Positions 45,192 through 55,817 of a stretch of DNA of 64,000 nt are shown here, piece after piece. Below the pieces are notes generated by a model. The model was not told the DNA's origin. It searched no databases and was given only the letters and a program-made list of their open reading frames with translations. The DNA is taken from NCBI RefSeq assembly GCF_000170755.1, contig NZ_ABCK01000002.1, positions 306,644-370,643 on the forward strand. The letters are read 5' to 3'. Position numbers and translations under genes: made by a program. Source of the stretch: Lentisphaera araneosa HTCC2155 (lineage in GTDB: Bacteria; Verrucomicrobiota; Lentisphaeria; Lentisphaerales; Lentisphaeraceae). Each line of letters begins with the position of its first letter. Position 1 is the first letter of the stretch.

Positions 45192-46787
45192 ATGAGAAAA
45201 CTTTTCGTTATTGCTCTAATATTAAGCTGTAGCACTTTATTTGCAGCCAGTAGCCGAGATATCCAAATTAGTAGAAAAACGGCTGATATCGAGATTCATG
45301 GCATTAAGTTTAGGAACTTTTACAGAGCGGAAGCTGTTACACAAAAGCCCCTAAAACTCAGTACTTTTACTCGAACTTCATCAAATCCGGATATTCCTGT
45401 CCAACGTATCGAAGCTTTTAATTTAGATGAGCTATGGCTAAGCGATCAACTCATTGCCACCTATAAAAATGAACAAGTCGATATTCAAATTTACCAACTC
45501 AAATCACTCCATCCGACTCATGAGAATAGCTTTGAAGTCAATGGTCGTATCTTCATTGAAAAGGCCGATTATGATTCGGCCATTTCTCAACAAAAACAGG
45601 ATGGAGATTTTGTCAATCAATGGTTTACAGATTTGGAAAAAAGAGAAGTGGCTTTATTTGCCAAGTTTGCTAGAAGCAATTTACCTACTGGAGCTCAATA
45701 TATTTTATCTGACCAAATTCCTGGAAGATATGGTTTTGTAATGACGAGTAAAGATCAGCGAAAATTTTACCTCAGCATCAAGTCAAGCTTTGAAGATATA
45801 AGGAAATTAGAGTCGGCAATTTTAACTTTTATTCGTTACTTTAAAATTTCGGAATCGAAAGAACTGAAAGCCTCGAATCAAAACTTTTCGACAAAACCCA
45901 AAGGCAATAAATCACCGCAGTTTACGGAAACGGTTAACCGAGTTAAAAGAGAAGTCAGTGGTATGGCCGATTGGTGGTTTGCCGAGACAGAAAACTACAT
46001 TATAAAATCAAATTTGAGTTCCAGAAACCGCATTTTAGCCAAAAAGATTCAGACTCAAGTTGAGCTCATGAGAAAATCTTATGAGATATTTTTGCCCGCT
46101 AATAAAGAGATTCAAGAAGTGAGTGTGATTACCATCCCTGCAACGCGAGAAGAATATCAAGCCTATGTGGGTGAAAATATGCAGTGGTCAGGTGGTATCT
46201 GGAGTCCCTCGCGACGTGAACTCGTACTTTCAACAATGAATAGTGAATCTAAATCCTCAGCAAATAAAGATTGGATCATAGATGTTCTCAATCACGAAGC
46301 TTTTCACCAGTATTTATTTTATGCCTTAGATAAGGTAAGAGCACCTATGTGGTTCAATGAAGGGCACGCTGAGTTATTTGCACATTCTAAGTTTTCGGTA
46401 GGTAGAATAAAGTTAGAAGAAGATAAAAGAGGCTTAAGTAAACTCTACCCAAAGATAAAATCGGGATCCATAGATTTTATGTCTCATATCTATGCCGATC
46501 ATGAGGCTTATTATGCGGATAAAGATTTAAACTACCCTTTAGGTTGGGCTCTGTGTTATTATTTAAGAATGGCCGCACCACTTTATAAAAACCGTACTTA
46601 CGACCAAATTATTCCAAAAACAATTAAGGCCATGCGTGAAGGAAAGAGTCTTGATGAAGCGACAAAAGCTGGCTTTTATGGCGTAGATATGGCACAATTT
46701 ACTAAAGATTTTTGCATTTTTTGGCAAAGTAAATCAATGCGCTCAAAAGCTAACCGCACAAAAATCGTACCCAAAAAAGGGAAGTAA
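45192..46787 (+). CDS. secreted zinc metallopeptidase (HExxH; DUF1570/peptidase-MA-like)
   Basis: A 531-residue protein. Signal peptide about 1-18 (RKLFVIALILSCSTLFA). The N-terminal ~230 residues are beta-rich and unassigned. The C-terminal half is a gluzincin-type peptidase: 'VLNHEAFHQYLFYAL' gives the HExxH zinc motif and 'APMWFNEGHAELFA' the third ligand Glu, as in DUF1570/MA-clan enzymes. It probably acts in the periplasm; substrate unknown. The frame continues after its TAA into the next gene without a further frame change. Confidence 0.8.
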   Translation: MRKLFVIALILSCSTLFAASSRDIQISRKTADIEIHGIKFRNFYRAEAVTQKPLKLSTFTRTSSNPDIPVQRIEAFNLDELWLSDQLIATYKNEQVDIQIYQLKSLHPTHENSFEVNGRIFIEKADYDSAISQQKQDGDFVNQWFTDLEKREVALFAKFARSNLPTGAQYILSDQIPGRYGFVMTSKDQRKFYLSIKSSFEDIRKLESAILTFIRYFKISESKELKASNQNFSTKPKGNKSPQFTETVNRVKREVSGMADWWFAETENYIIKSNLSSRNRILAKKIQTQVELMRKSYEIFLPANKEIQEVSVITIPATREEYQAYVGENMQWSGGIWSPSRRELVLSTMNSESKSSANKDWIIDVLNHEAFHQYLFYALDKVRAPMWFNEGHAELFAHSKFSVGRIKLEEDKRGLSKLYPKIKSGSIDFMSHIYADHEAYYADKDLNYPLGWALCYYLRMAAPLYKNRTYDQIIPKTIKAMREGKSLDEATKAGFYGVDMAQFTKDFCIFWQSKSMRSKANRTKIVPKKGK

Positions 46788-46790
46788 GCT

Positions 46791-47291
46791 ATTTACAGCG
46801 AAGTCCATGGTGCTTTTGGCTGGTGTGTTGCTGAAATTAGTGGAGGCGATAGAAAACTTAGAAAATGGATATTCTTAGCGACTTTTCTCACTGATTTAGA
46901 TGCCATCAGCTTCTTTTGGGGAGAAGATGCCTACGTAAAATATCATCATGCAATTTCACACGGTTTAGTTTTTTCTTTAATTTGTAGTGCTTGGGCAATA
47001 TATAGCTGTAGAAATATACCTTGGCATAAAGTCTTATTGTGGACTCAACTGGGTTTTTATACGCATTACTTTGGGGATTATTTCTTCACTCAGTTTCCGC
47101 TCTACTATTTTTGGCCATTAAGTGAACAAGGCTTCTTATACTCCGGTGCTGTGCCTTTGTGGCATCCCAGTAATAAAGTCTTTCAATGGATATCAGTAGC
47201 TGCACTCATGTTTTTTGCGGTGAAAAACAAACGAACCCCAATAGAAATAATCTCAGAAAAATGGGATAAAAAAGTTATCGCTTCTTTTTAG
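46791..47291 (+). CDS. DUF457/YdjM-like membrane protein, apparent AUU start
   Basis: A protein of about 166 residues with several membrane helices. 'HGAFGWCVAEISGGDRKLRK' followed by 'FLTDLDAISFFWG' and 'YHHAISHGLVFS' are the conserved His/Asp segments of the YdjM/DUF457 family. Homologues start about eight residues before the first conserved His. Here that point is ATT at 46791, with 'agggaag' 6 bp upstream. No ATG, GTG or TTG is in frame until TTG 47037, which would delete the conserved half. It lies in the same frame as the peptidase, one codon after its TAA. Confidence 0.7.
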   Translation: MYSEVHGAFGWCVAEISGGDRKLRKWIFLATFLTDLDAISFFWGEDAYVKYHHAISHGLVFSLICSAWAIYSCRNIPWHKVLLWTQLGFYTHYFGDYFFTQFPLYYFWPLSEQGFLYSGAVPLWHPSNKVFQWISVAALMFFAVKNKRTPIEIISEKWDKKVIASF

Positions 47292-47398
47292 TTCATTATG
47301 TAGAGCTCTTTCGAGTCGAAAGTCTAATAAATAAAAATTTCTTTATCTTCTTCTCGACACGTACCTTAATGGTATAAATAATAATCAGGAGAAGTCAG

Positions 47399-47608
47399 AT
47401 GAGCGACCATACATATAAGAAAGTTGAAATTGTAGGTACTTCTACAGATGGTATTGAAGATGCGGTAAATTCAGCCTTAAAAAAGGCTTCTGAGTCAATT
47501 CACAACATGCGTTGGTTCGAAGTTAAAGAAGTTCGAGGCAATATTGATAAAGATCACGTGGATCATTGGCAGGTAACTATGTTAGTGGGCTTTACTTTAG
47601 ACGATTAA
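47399..47608 (+). CDS. dodecin-family flavin-binding protein
   Basis: A 69-residue protein matching the whole dodecin family: 'YKKVEIVGTSTDGIEDAVNSAL', 'ASESIHNMRWFEVKEVRG' (with the flavin-stacking Trp) and 'HWQVTMLVGFTL'. Dodecins form hollow 12-mers that store or buffer flavins. 'caggagaagtcagATG' is a strong ribosome-binding site. Convergent with the small membrane gene at 47612, with only 3 bp between stops. Confidence 0.93.
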   Translation: MSDHTYKKVEIVGTSTDGIEDAVNSALKKASESIHNMRWFEVKEVRGNIDKDHVDHWQVTMLVGFTLDD

Positions 47609-47611
47609 GAA

Positions 47612-47872
47612 TTAGCGATTTAAAAGCCCGTCGAGTCCATTCTTTTTTAGAGTTGTCTTGATCCAGTATTGCCAGCCAAAATAAAAAACGAAGCCACCTA
47701 TGAAAAAAATTATGTTTGCAACAATTAATTTGGGTAATAAATAGCCTTTAGGAATTTCTCCATTTCTAAACATTTCTATATTAAAATATAGAAATAAAAG
47801 GGAAAGAGTAAACCATAAGATAGTTAAACATGTTCCAAGGCTTTTTAATTTTTTAATTGTACGTAATTTCAA
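47612..47872 (-). CDS. small two-helix membrane protein, hypothetical
   Basis: An 86-residue protein with two hydrophobic helices (about 12-32 'LGTCLTILWFTLSLLFLYF' and about 48-68 'LIVANIIFFIGGFVFYFGW') and charged ends. No family recognised. A real gene is suggested by good membrane topology and by fitting tightly against the dodecin gene. Confidence 0.5.
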   Translation of the reverse strand: MKLRTIKKLKSLGTCLTILWFTLSLLFLYFNIEMFRNGEIPKGYLLPKLIVANIIFFIGGFVFYFGWQYWIKTTLKKNGLDGLLNR

Positions 47873-47965
47873 TTATTTCACTAGATTTTTATTAATGGGT
47901 TCTATTAATATACTATTAATGTTTGATTAATAAAAGTTGATTTTATAAACATTTAATAAAAACTA

Positions 47966-49474
47966 TTAATTAATGTTGTGTAAAAACTTGTCAGCTTGGT
48001 TAGAAACAATGACGCCGTAGTTGGCAGCACCGAGCCAGCCGGACATGATAATGCCTACAGAACCTGCGTGGTAGAGACCTGAAATTTCTTTGGGCATCTG
48101 GCTACTGATTTCCAAGCCTTCAAATTTTGTACCAAAAGATGTGCCCATTTCACTCAAAGTATAATACTCAACAGTTCGAGGGGTACCTGCTTCAGCATAG
48201 TCAATTTTTTCGCGAATACCTGGAACGTACTTTTCCAAAATTTTGATGGTGTCATCTATCATTTTATTTTTGGCAACTTGGTATTCTTCATCACTCAAAT
48301 TATTCCAGTCGTCAAAGCGAGCATTCATCGAAGCCACAATCGTGTAGCGATTATCACGATCGGGACGAATCTCAGGATAATAGACAGAGAAGGTACGGCT
48401 AGTGATCTCCATGTCCACAAGAGCATCGGCATCGTATTCAGGGTGAGTCGAAGTGAAAACTAAGTCACCGAAAAATGGAATGTCCTCACCCTTGCGTATA
48501 CCTAAGTAAACCTGAGTGGATGAAGTGTTGACTTTTACATCATCTAATTGTTGAACAAACTCAGGCTTAAAGTTTTCGCGACCCACAAGGCGATTGATCG
48601 TTGGGTGAATACCAGCATTGGAAATCACACAGTTGGTACTAAAGGTTTTGCCATTGACAGTAATGCCTGTGACTTTGCCGTTTTCAGTATTGATTTTTTG
48701 GACGAGAGCCGAAGTGCAGATATCGACGCCATTTTCTTTCATGATGACTTCCATTTTGTCAATCATATCGTCCGTTCCACCGTGGTAGATATAAACGCCT
48801 TTGCTCATAAAGTTGGAGAAAACAATTCCGTAAGAAATCGCCGGTTCATCTAGTGTGGAACCATTGGCATAAGTAATCGGTTCCATGAGTAAGCGCCAAA
48901 CATCCGTGCGGTCTGGGAAGTATTTTTGAAAGAGTTCACGCGTGGTTGAATTATCTTGGTCATAGTAATTCATTTTTGCCAAATGATCGTAGAAAGCAAT
49001 GACTTGTTCGCGCTCAATTTTGAATTCTTCAACTAAGATACGCGTGAAATCTTCGCGTGTGAAAGTTGTATCAATTGTGAACTGAGGGTTATCAAAGCGT
49101 ACCGATTTTACTTGATGAATATTGTCCGCGAGTTCCTTGCTCCAGTACTTGCGCAAAGTCTTTTTCATTCCGATGGGAAAGCCGTGAAGAGAAATATCGA
49201 AAATGTGTCCAGCACGTTTAAAGTATTGAGCTAAGCCACCGAGAATATAATGCTGCTCAAGTAAGAGAACGGAGTGCCCTTGACGCGCCATGCAGTTGGC
49301 GGAAGTCATGCCACCTAGACCGGAGCCAATGACAATGACATCATAGTGATCTTTAGTGGCATTTTTGAGGTGAGTTTCACGACCGACTTTAGTTTCGCGG
49401 TGAGCGCGATCACGGCGAAATTTATGTGGTCTAGCGCGACGAATACTGGGTGAGTTCTCTTTATCTTCAGACAT
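47966..49474 (-). CDS. CrtI/retinol-saturase-type FAD oxidoreductase
   Basis: A 502-residue flavoprotein. A basic N-terminal extension of about 40 residues precedes the FAD-binding '[16 protein letters not shown]' (Gly50-x-Gly52), then '[15 protein letters not shown]' and a C-terminal FAD segment '[21 protein letters not shown]'. These are features of phytoene-desaturase/carotenoid-isomerase-like enzymes. Possible substrates are polyenes or retinoids, but no other carotenoid genes lie nearby. Cytoplasmic or membrane-associated. ATG at 49474. Confidence 0.82.
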   Translation of the reverse strand: MSEDKENSPSIRRARPHKFRRDRAHRETKVGRETHLKNATKDHYDVIVIGSGLGGMTSANCMARQGHSVLLLEQHYILGGLAQYFKRAGHIFDISLHGFPIGMKKTLRKYWSKELADNIHQVKSVRFDNPQFTIDTTFTREDFTRILVEEFKIEREQVIAFYDHLAKMNYYDQDNSTTRELFQKYFPDRTDVWRLLMEPITYANGSTLDEPAISYGIVFSNFMSKGVYIYHGGTDDMIDKMEVIMKENGVDICTSALVQKINTENGKVTGITVNGKTFSTNCVISNAGIHPTINRLVGRENFKPEFVQQLDDVKVNTSSTQVYLGIRKGEDIPFFGDLVFTSTHPEYDADALVDMEITSRTFSVYYPEIRPDRDNRYTIVASMNARFDDWNNLSDEEYQVAKNKMIDDTIKILEKYVPGIREKIDYAEAGTPRTVEYYTLSEMGTSFGTKFEGLEISSQMPKEISGLYHAGSVGIIMSGWLGAANYGVIVSNQADKFLHNIN

Positions 49475-49630
49475 TAAAGTTTTGACCTATTAAATTTTTT
49501 TGCAGAAGATAGGACAATTTGGCTAGTTTTCTATGGCGTATTTTAAACAAGCTAAACAAAAATTAAAAAGCTGAATCAATCCTTATCAAAAAGTTTCTTC
49601 AGTTTCCTTTTCAGAAGCTTACAAAGACTT

Positions 49631-50857
49631 TTACAGACTCTTTTTCTGGGCGAATAACTGAGAGAGGGGCTGCCATTCTTGACGAGTTTTATTGAAGATT
49701 AAGTCTTCTAGAAAAACTTGTTGTTGTTCTAAGTAATCGGCCAAAGTCTGAGCAGGATAGGGGCCATGGTTTTGTCCATCGCGATAGATATAAAAACTTT
49801 CCTGACCCCAACTGCGAATATTTTGGCTTATGGACTGGGATGTGTTTGCTGTACTTTCTTGCGATAAGTCCGCCTTATTAACCTCAGTGGCAGGCTCTTC
49901 ATAGGCTTCAATTTTTCTACCCGATTTCTTATGAGCTTCTACCTGATTGTGAAAGTAGCGCGAAACTTCAAGCCAGTTGCTTTCTACAGGATCATAAATG
50001 AAGTCGGTACCTTTGAGGTTTTTTGTCTGCATCATACAATGCAGCAGTGAGGCGGGAACGGTTTGTTCTTCTAAATCATTAATTTTCACTTTAAATTCTT
50101 TAGACCCCAATGAGGCACAATAACCTTTCATTTCTTTTGTGAGATCATCAATAATGAAGCTACCAAAAAACCTTTGGAAGAGGTGATTATTATCGGCTCT
50201 TTGAAACTCCACGAGTTTAAATTTTAGGAAAATAAAAGCGAGACTCATTCCACCTATAAAACCACCTAAGTGAGCTCCATAGGCAATACCGCCTCCCCCA
50301 CTGATGGCACCATAAATATCACCAGCTAACCAAAAGAGAATGACCCAATAACCCGTAAGCTGAAAAGTACCCGATTGAAAAAGAGTCCGGTGACCAAAGC
50401 GGTAACCAAAAGGTAAGCTAAACGCATAAAACATTTTGATTTGATTGACAGGGTACAAGGCAAAATAAAAGCCGATAACCCCATTAATGGCTCCACTTGC
50501 TCCAATAGCTCCAGCGTCACTCATCAATAAGTGGAATATGCCCGCAGTTAAGGTGAAAAATAGGTAGAGACCTATGTAGCGCCAGCTACCAAGTTTGGAA
50601 CAGATAGCATTCCCAAAAACCCAGAGAAACATCATGTTGAAAAACCAGTGAAAGATATCTCCATGGACCAAAGCCGAAGCAAACCAACCCCAAGGTTCTG
50701 ACCAAGATCTTAATACAAACATCTCTTGAACATCTTCGGGAAAAGAGAACCACCATAATAGAGTAATGACAGTTGTGATTGCGATGATCGCATAATTCAT
50801 CCACGGAACACGTGGGAAAAGTACATCTAAACGTACGGGTACTAATAACATCCTCAA
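49631..50857 (-). CDS. rhomboid intramembrane protease with C-terminal GYF_2 domain
   Basis: A 408-residue protein. Residues 1-215 hold six or seven membrane helices with the rhomboid dyad: Ser121 in 'GAIGASGAINGV' and His196 in 'IAYGAHLGGFIGG', plus 'HGDIFHWFFNMMFLWVFG'. After a soluble linker (about 220-350), residues about 352-400 form a GYF_2 domain ('FYIYRDGQNHGPYPAQTL', 'WQPLSQLF'), a protein-interaction module. It should cleave transmembrane substrates, with the GYF part recruiting partners on the cytoplasmic side (inference). ATG at 50857; an earlier start is not needed. Confidence 0.88.
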   Translation of the reverse strand: MRMLLVPVRLDVLFPRVPWMNYAIIAITTVITLLWWFSFPEDVQEMFVLRSWSEPWGWFASALVHGDIFHWFFNMMFLWVFGNAICSKLGSWRYIGLYLFFTLTAGIFHLLMSDAGAIGASGAINGVIGFYFALYPVNQIKMFYAFSLPFGYRFGHRTLFQSGTFQLTGYWVILFWLAGDIYGAISGGGGIAYGAHLGGFIGGMSLAFIFLKFKLVEFQRADNNHLFQRFFGSFIIDDLTKEMKGYCASLGSKEFKVKINDLEEQTVPASLLHCMMQTKNLKGTDFIYDPVESNWLEVSRYFHNQVEAHKKSGRKIEAYEEPATEVNKADLSQESTANTSQSISQNIRSWGQESFYIYRDGQNHGPYPAQTLADYLEQQQVFLEDLIFNKTRQEWQPLSQLFAQKKSL

Positions 50858-51054
50858 CTCCTACAATTGATAAACTAATATGCCATAAAAAGCCCAACAA
50901 TGCAAATATTTGCTTAAGTAAACGAAGCTTACTCTTGAGTCACGAGAGTAAAAAACATGTAGATTTGAGTAAGCGGCTTGTCAATTAAAGCCCCCTTGAA
51001 GTTATAAATAAGACGAGTGATGAAAGGAACGATAACAAGACTTTAAGGAACATT

Positions 51055-52569
51055 ATGTACCGATTTTTATTATTAGGTTTATTTACATTTGTCAGTTTAG
51101 CTGAGGATAGACCAAATATTTTGATAATTTCTGTAGATGACCTCAAGCCCATGCTTGGGACATACGGAGACCCTTTAGTTCAATCACCTACAATTGATAA
51201 GTTGGCAGAAGCTTCAGCACTCTACGAAAAAGCTTATTGTCAGCAAGCCGTATGTGGAGCTTCGCGAGCGAGCATCATGACGGGTTTGAGACCAGACAAC
51301 TCACGCGTTTGGGAATTTCGTCAAGTCATGCGTGAACGCAATCCACAAGCGATTACGATTCCAGAGTACTTTAAGTCTCAAGGTTACATGACTTGTTTCG
51401 CAGGGAAAATTTTTGATTACCGCTGTGTGGCCGATGGCAAAAAACAGGATCTAAAATCCTGGTCGAGACCTGAGCAACCAAGAAATTCGGAAGCTATGAA
51501 GAACTTGGGTTTTGCGGACCCCGCATTTCGTGAGAAGCTTCGTTTAAAAGAAATTGAGCTCAAAAAGAATGGTCAAAAAGCTTCTTATGATGCGATAAAA
51601 AAAGCGATTGGTGGCAGTCCTTGTTACGAAGACTCAATTGATGGCCCAGATGAAATTTATGAAGATGGCATGATTGCCCGAGAAGGCGTACGCCTTATTA
51701 AAGAACTCGGCCAAAAAAAGAAACCATTCTTCATTGCTGTGGGTTTTAAAAAGCCGCACTTGCCTTTTAACGCGCCGAAAAAGTACTGGGATCTCTATAA
51801 AGAAACAGATTTTGCTTTAGAGAAATACCAAAAGCCAGTGCAGGGTGCGCCTCATTACGCTTATCAAAATTCATGGGAATTTTCGGGCTACAATGTGCCG
51901 CGAATCAATGGAGAAGTTCTCGAGAGTTTCCAAAGAAAACTTAAACATGCTTACGCCGCCTGTATTTCTTATGTGGATGCGCAAATCGCAAAATTACTCA
52001 AAACCCTAAAAGACCAAGGCTTAGAGAAGAACACAGTTATTGTCTTTTGGTCGGATCATGGCTTCCACTTAGGCGACCATGGCATGTGGTGCAAACACAG
52101 TAATTATGAGCAAGCGACTCGAGTGCCTTTCTTCGTTTATGACCCGCGCCAAAATTTGAAAAAGGGTCGTTACACTCAGCCCGTGGAATTGATCGATATG
52201 TTTCCCACTTTGTGCCAACTCAGTGGCCTCGCGATTCCTGAAATTTTAGATGGAAAAAGCCTTTTAAGTGAAGCCGCAGAAAATGCTAAATTTGCCCTTA
52301 GTCAGTTCCCTCGCAATCAAGGGAAAAACAAAAAAATAATGGGTTATGGTTTCCGCTTTGAGCGCTACCGCTACATCGAGTGGGTTGATAATAATTACCA
52401 ACAAGACAACACACAACTTGGTCCTCTTAAAGCTGTAGAACTCTATGATTATGAGAAGGATCCACTTGAGCAAGTGAACCTTGCCAACAATCCAGAATAC
52501 AAAAGTATTTTGCGCCGCCTTCAGCAAGAGGCAAAAGAGAGTGGTTTGAGTCGCGCCATTTACGAATGA
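51055..52569 (+). CDS. sulfatase, iduronate-2-sulfatase-like
   Basis: A 504-residue secreted enzyme. Short signal peptide (about 1-16). 'PNILIISVDDLKPMLG' brings metal-binding Asp28-Asp29. The activation motif is CGASR (67-71), of the C-x-A/P-x-R type, so Cys67 would become formylglycine in the presence of a maturase. Further 'FFIAVGFKKPHLPFNAP' and 'FWSDHGFHLGDHGMWCKH' follow. These match the iduronate-2-sulfatase branch acting on sulfated polysaccharides. Lentisphaerota often carry many such genes (family knowledge). No anSME maturase gene is in the window. Confidence 0.9.
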   Translation: MYRFLLLGLFTFVSLAEDRPNILIISVDDLKPMLGTYGDPLVQSPTIDKLAEASALYEKAYCQQAVCGASRASIMTGLRPDNSRVWEFRQVMRERNPQAITIPEYFKSQGYMTCFAGKIFDYRCVADGKKQDLKSWSRPEQPRNSEAMKNLGFADPAFREKLRLKEIELKKNGQKASYDAIKKAIGGSPCYEDSIDGPDEIYEDGMIAREGVRLIKELGQKKKPFFIAVGFKKPHLPFNAPKKYWDLYKETDFALEKYQKPVQGAPHYAYQNSWEFSGYNVPRINGEVLESFQRKLKHAYAACISYVDAQIAKLLKTLKDQGLEKNTVIVFWSDHGFHLGDHGMWCKHSNYEQATRVPFFVYDPRQNLKKGRYTQPVELIDMFPTLCQLSGLAIPEILDGKSLLSEAAENAKFALSQFPRNQGKNKKIMGYGFRFERYRYIEWVDNNYQQDNTQLGPLKAVELYDYEKDPLEQVNLANNPEYKSILRRLQQEAKESGLSRAIYE

Positions 52570-52658
52570 TTTAAAGTCAGCTGTCAAAAGTAAGCGAAGC
52601 AAAACTATTTTTAAGTTAATCCCAACACTTTTTTAATTCCTAACACGATGAATTTATT

Positions 52659-55600
52659 ATGATGAAAAACCCTTTAGACCTCACCTTACTGAGCGATGAT
52701 GCTCAAAGCCTTTGTACTCCTGGAGCTGCTGCGGAATTTATCCAACCTTGGTACACACCTATCGAAACCACTCCAGCAAATACGGGTATTGCCATAGGTG
52801 GTATCGGGTCAACTTACACCATGACTGCGAGTGCCACGACACCACTCATCAACTTCCTCCCTGGCCTTCATGTAGAAGGTGGGAAAACGGGTGATATTCG
52901 ACTTCAAAACTGGTTCGCTTCTGAGAGAGAACCCAATGAAAGTGCCCCGCTCACACTCGTCGACATTACTAAGTTGCGTTTATATGTAACGCTTTTTCCC
53001 GTTTACCGTCCCGATGGTTCAGAGTGGTTGACGGCTGAAATGAGTGAAGAAGAGGTTCAGTCCAATATTAATGAAATGGCCAATTGCCTCTCTTTTTACG
53101 ATGATAATAAAGAAGGTTTTGAGCTCTATAAAACTGAGTTGAGTCCAAAAACTCTCGAGCAATTAGCAGGTGGAACTCAAACAAAAATGGCCACGCAATT
53201 AGTTTTGCTCGACTACTTTAATGACGCAGTGGTCACTTCGACTCATTGGCAAGCTAGCCTTAGTGGTGATTTGGAAGAGGGCAGCATTTACGGTCAAAAA
53301 ACTTATGCGCGTGAAAAAATTCAGAATCGTCTTCTCTACCCTTATGCGGAACTCAAATACGAAGATGATGCCCATGATGTTCGCATAGAGAAACTTCACT
53401 TTAGCCCGATTGTTCGCAATGACGAAAAGTCCTGTTCAGCCCCGCTTAATCTTACCGAGATCAAATTAACGAACACCAGCGCTAAAGTCAAAATTCTCAC
53501 TCTCGCTTGGGATCAGGAAAACCTCTCTGGTTTTAGTGTGGTGAAAAAGCGCCCTGCGAATCAAGACGCGGGTTTCTTACTTCAAAAAACAGTTCGTTAC
53601 CAAGAGAATAACTTATGTGATATCGAGACTGAAAACGGTTTGTTTCAAGGTATTACTTTAGGCAATAAAAAGGGTCATGAAAGTGGAGACATCAAAGGCG
53701 AACTTACCTTTGGTATTCTCACACAAAATGATCCAGACATCTGCGTTTCTCGCCGTAGTTCATATTATTCAGTAGAGCGTGATAGCACAGTTTGTGAAGC
53801 TTTGCAGGGCGGTCGTGTGAATAACGTCTTCTTCGATAAGATCTACACGGGTCGCGAGCAGCTCTCTGGCATCGTGACAGTGCAAGTGACTCTGCAGCCT
53901 GGTGCAGTGAAAAATATTCCCTTTGTACAAATTTTAGATTACCCAGAAATTAGCCTTGGTGAATATCAATCTCAAAAGAAGTACACCAGCTTTTTCCCTG
54001 CAGAAAATCGCACAGAAGATTTAGTGAAGTTTGGCTGTGATAATTTCTACTCCACACGTGAGCAAATTGATGCGGATCAAAATGAACTTCACGAACTCCT
54101 GCTCAATAGCGATGTTTATAAAGGCAAGGCTAAATCAGCTGCGGAATTGACCACAATGGCGCAAAATACCTTGAGCTTCACTGCTGATGCAACCGTTTGG
54201 GACATCGATGATAAGTTCCTCGTTCGTGAATGTTCGGATTACCCCTTCTTTAACTCACTTGATGTGTACTTTTACGGTTCCTTCTCGATGATGTGGCTCT
54301 TGCCGCAAGTAGATACCAATACCATGAGATGTTTCCGCGATGCGATCATGGCAGAGAACGATGAACTGCGTCGCTTTTACGTTTACCTCGAACTTCCCAA
54401 TGCGAAATTACCTCATCCAAAATATGAGGGTCCTCGTGCTCGAAAAGGCGCCGTGATTCACGATTTGGGTTCACCTTTTGACCCGAGACCAGATGCCTAT
54501 AACTGGCATAATGTGGCGGAATGGAAAGACCTTGCTCCCAAGTATATCCTCATGCTTTTGCGCAATTATCATTTCACTAAAGATGTCTACCTCCTCGAAG
54601 AATGTTGGGACTCAGTCCAAGCATCTTTACAATACCTCAAAGACATGATCCTCGAAGGACACTCGATTCCACTCACCAACGGAACAGATGATACTTTTGA
54701 TAACCTTTCCTCTTTCGGTATCACACTCTACTGTGGTTCTCTTTGGGTTGCGGGTCTAAAAGCTGCGGGTGAAATAGCGAAGATACTCAAAATTGAAGAT
54801 GTCATTGATGATCTGAAAGAGCTTGAAGAAGCGGCTTCTGCGAGTTTCAATCAAGCTCTTTGGGACAAAGAAAATAATTACTTCCACTTCTATTCTTACC
54901 CTTTCGTAAAGCACTACATCACTGACGAAGTTCAGCTTAAAGAGAAGATCGAAGACAAGATCGCAATCAATAAGGGTGACCTGCTCAAATCACTTAATGA
55001 CTTTGTTTATACGGATGAAAACTCTGAGGCATTTCTGACGACTGATGTTCAAAGCCTTTTAGATACTGAGGGTATTAATTTAGAAGGAACAAGCTTCCGA
55101 CGCAATAAACTTATCCGCAAAGCTTTTATCATCACCAATGCAAAAGAAGCTTTTAGTGATGAGGTCACAGCCATTTTAGAACGTGAAAGTGATGATAGCT
55201 TTGGCGACCCGCTCTTAGCCGATACTTACCTCGAGATGATGGGCTTGGAAACAGTGACCACTTTAGCGCAACGTCAGGGTGTTTTAAAGAAAGCTTATGA
55301 AACGAACTTCAAAATCAATAGCCCTCATGTGGGTTATGCGAACTTAGTCGATAGCATTGGAGCTCCGAAGGAAGCTTTCCAAGCACAAGATGTATGGATT
55401 GGTGTTCAGTACTCCAATGCAGCTTCACTACTTCTCGCGGGTGAATACGATAAATTTGACGAACTCATTCATACTCTTTACGACAACCTTTATTTGAAAG
55501 CGAAGATTCCTTTTGCGGCACCAGAAGGCTTCAACTGCTCATCCACACTTGCCGTTGGCGACCTTGAGCCTTACACAGATAACGCATCTGCGCTTTACGC

Positions 55601-55817
55601 AAGTTTGGAGCAAAAAGGCTGGGTTCTTGACGATGCTCGTATATCTCCTTCTTTTCCAGCAGAACTCGATGAATTTGCGACTATCGCAAAGGATTTTGTC
55701 GCGGCTGATAAGCTTGCTGAATTATTCCGCTTTATCCAAATCACGGGACTCAAGTACACTGCCGGTCGTTACTTCCGACCTGGCATGGTTTTTGCCCTGC
55801 CGATGTTGATAAAATAA
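52659..55817 (+). CDS. glycoside hydrolase family 116-like enzyme
   Basis: A 1052-residue protein without a signal peptide. The N-terminal beta domain begins 'NTGIAIGGIGSTYTMTAS', as in GBA2-type proteins. The (alpha/alpha)6 catalytic domain from about 490 contains 'DLGSPFDPRPDAYNWHNVAEWKDLAPKYILML' and 'TNGTDDTFDNLSSFG', which would hold the acid/base Asp, then 'YCGSLWVAGLKAAGEIAK'. GH116 includes beta-glucosidases, beta-xylosidases and glucosylceramidases. Longer than most (about 800-950), with an insert around 750-860. Preceded by a sulfatase and followed, beyond an IS, by a GH1. Confidence 0.85.
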   Translation: MMKNPLDLTLLSDDAQSLCTPGAAAEFIQPWYTPIETTPANTGIAIGGIGSTYTMTASATTPLINFLPGLHVEGGKTGDIRLQNWFASEREPNESAPLTLVDITKLRLYVTLFPVYRPDGSEWLTAEMSEEEVQSNINEMANCLSFYDDNKEGFELYKTELSPKTLEQLAGGTQTKMATQLVLLDYFNDAVVTSTHWQASLSGDLEEGSIYGQKTYAREKIQNRLLYPYAELKYEDDAHDVRIEKLHFSPIVRNDEKSCSAPLNLTEIKLTNTSAKVKILTLAWDQENLSGFSVVKKRPANQDAGFLLQKTVRYQENNLCDIETENGLFQGITLGNKKGHESGDIKGELTFGILTQNDPDICVSRRSSYYSVERDSTVCEALQGGRVNNVFFDKIYTGREQLSGIVTVQVTLQPGAVKNIPFVQILDYPEISLGEYQSQKKYTSFFPAENRTEDLVKFGCDNFYSTREQIDADQNELHELLLNSDVYKGKAKSAAELTTMAQNTLSFTADATVWDIDDKFLVRECSDYPFFNSLDVYFYGSFSMMWLLPQVDTNTMRCFRDAIMAENDELRRFYVYLELPNAKLPHPKYEGPRARKGAVIHDLGSPFDPRPDAYNWHNVAEWKDLAPKYILMLLRNYHFTKDVYLLEECWDSVQASLQYLKDMILEGHSIPLTNGTDDTFDNLSSFGITLYCGSLWVAGLKAAGEIAKILKIEDVIDDLKELEEAASASFNQALWDKENNYFHFYSYPFVKHYITDEVQLKEKIEDKIAINKGDLLKSLNDFVYTDENSEAFLTTDVQSLLDTEGINLEGTSFRRNKLIRKAFIITNAKEAFSDEVTAILERESDDSFGDPLLADTYLEMMGLETVTTLAQRQGVLKKAYETNFKINSPHVGYANLVDSIGAPKEAFQAQDVWIGVQYSNAASLLLAGEYDKFDELIHTLYDNLYLKAKIPFAAPEGFNCSSTLAVGDLEPYTDNASALYASLEQKGWVLDDARISPSFPAELDEFATIAKDFVAADKLAELFRFIQITGLKYTAGRYFRPGMVFALPMLIK

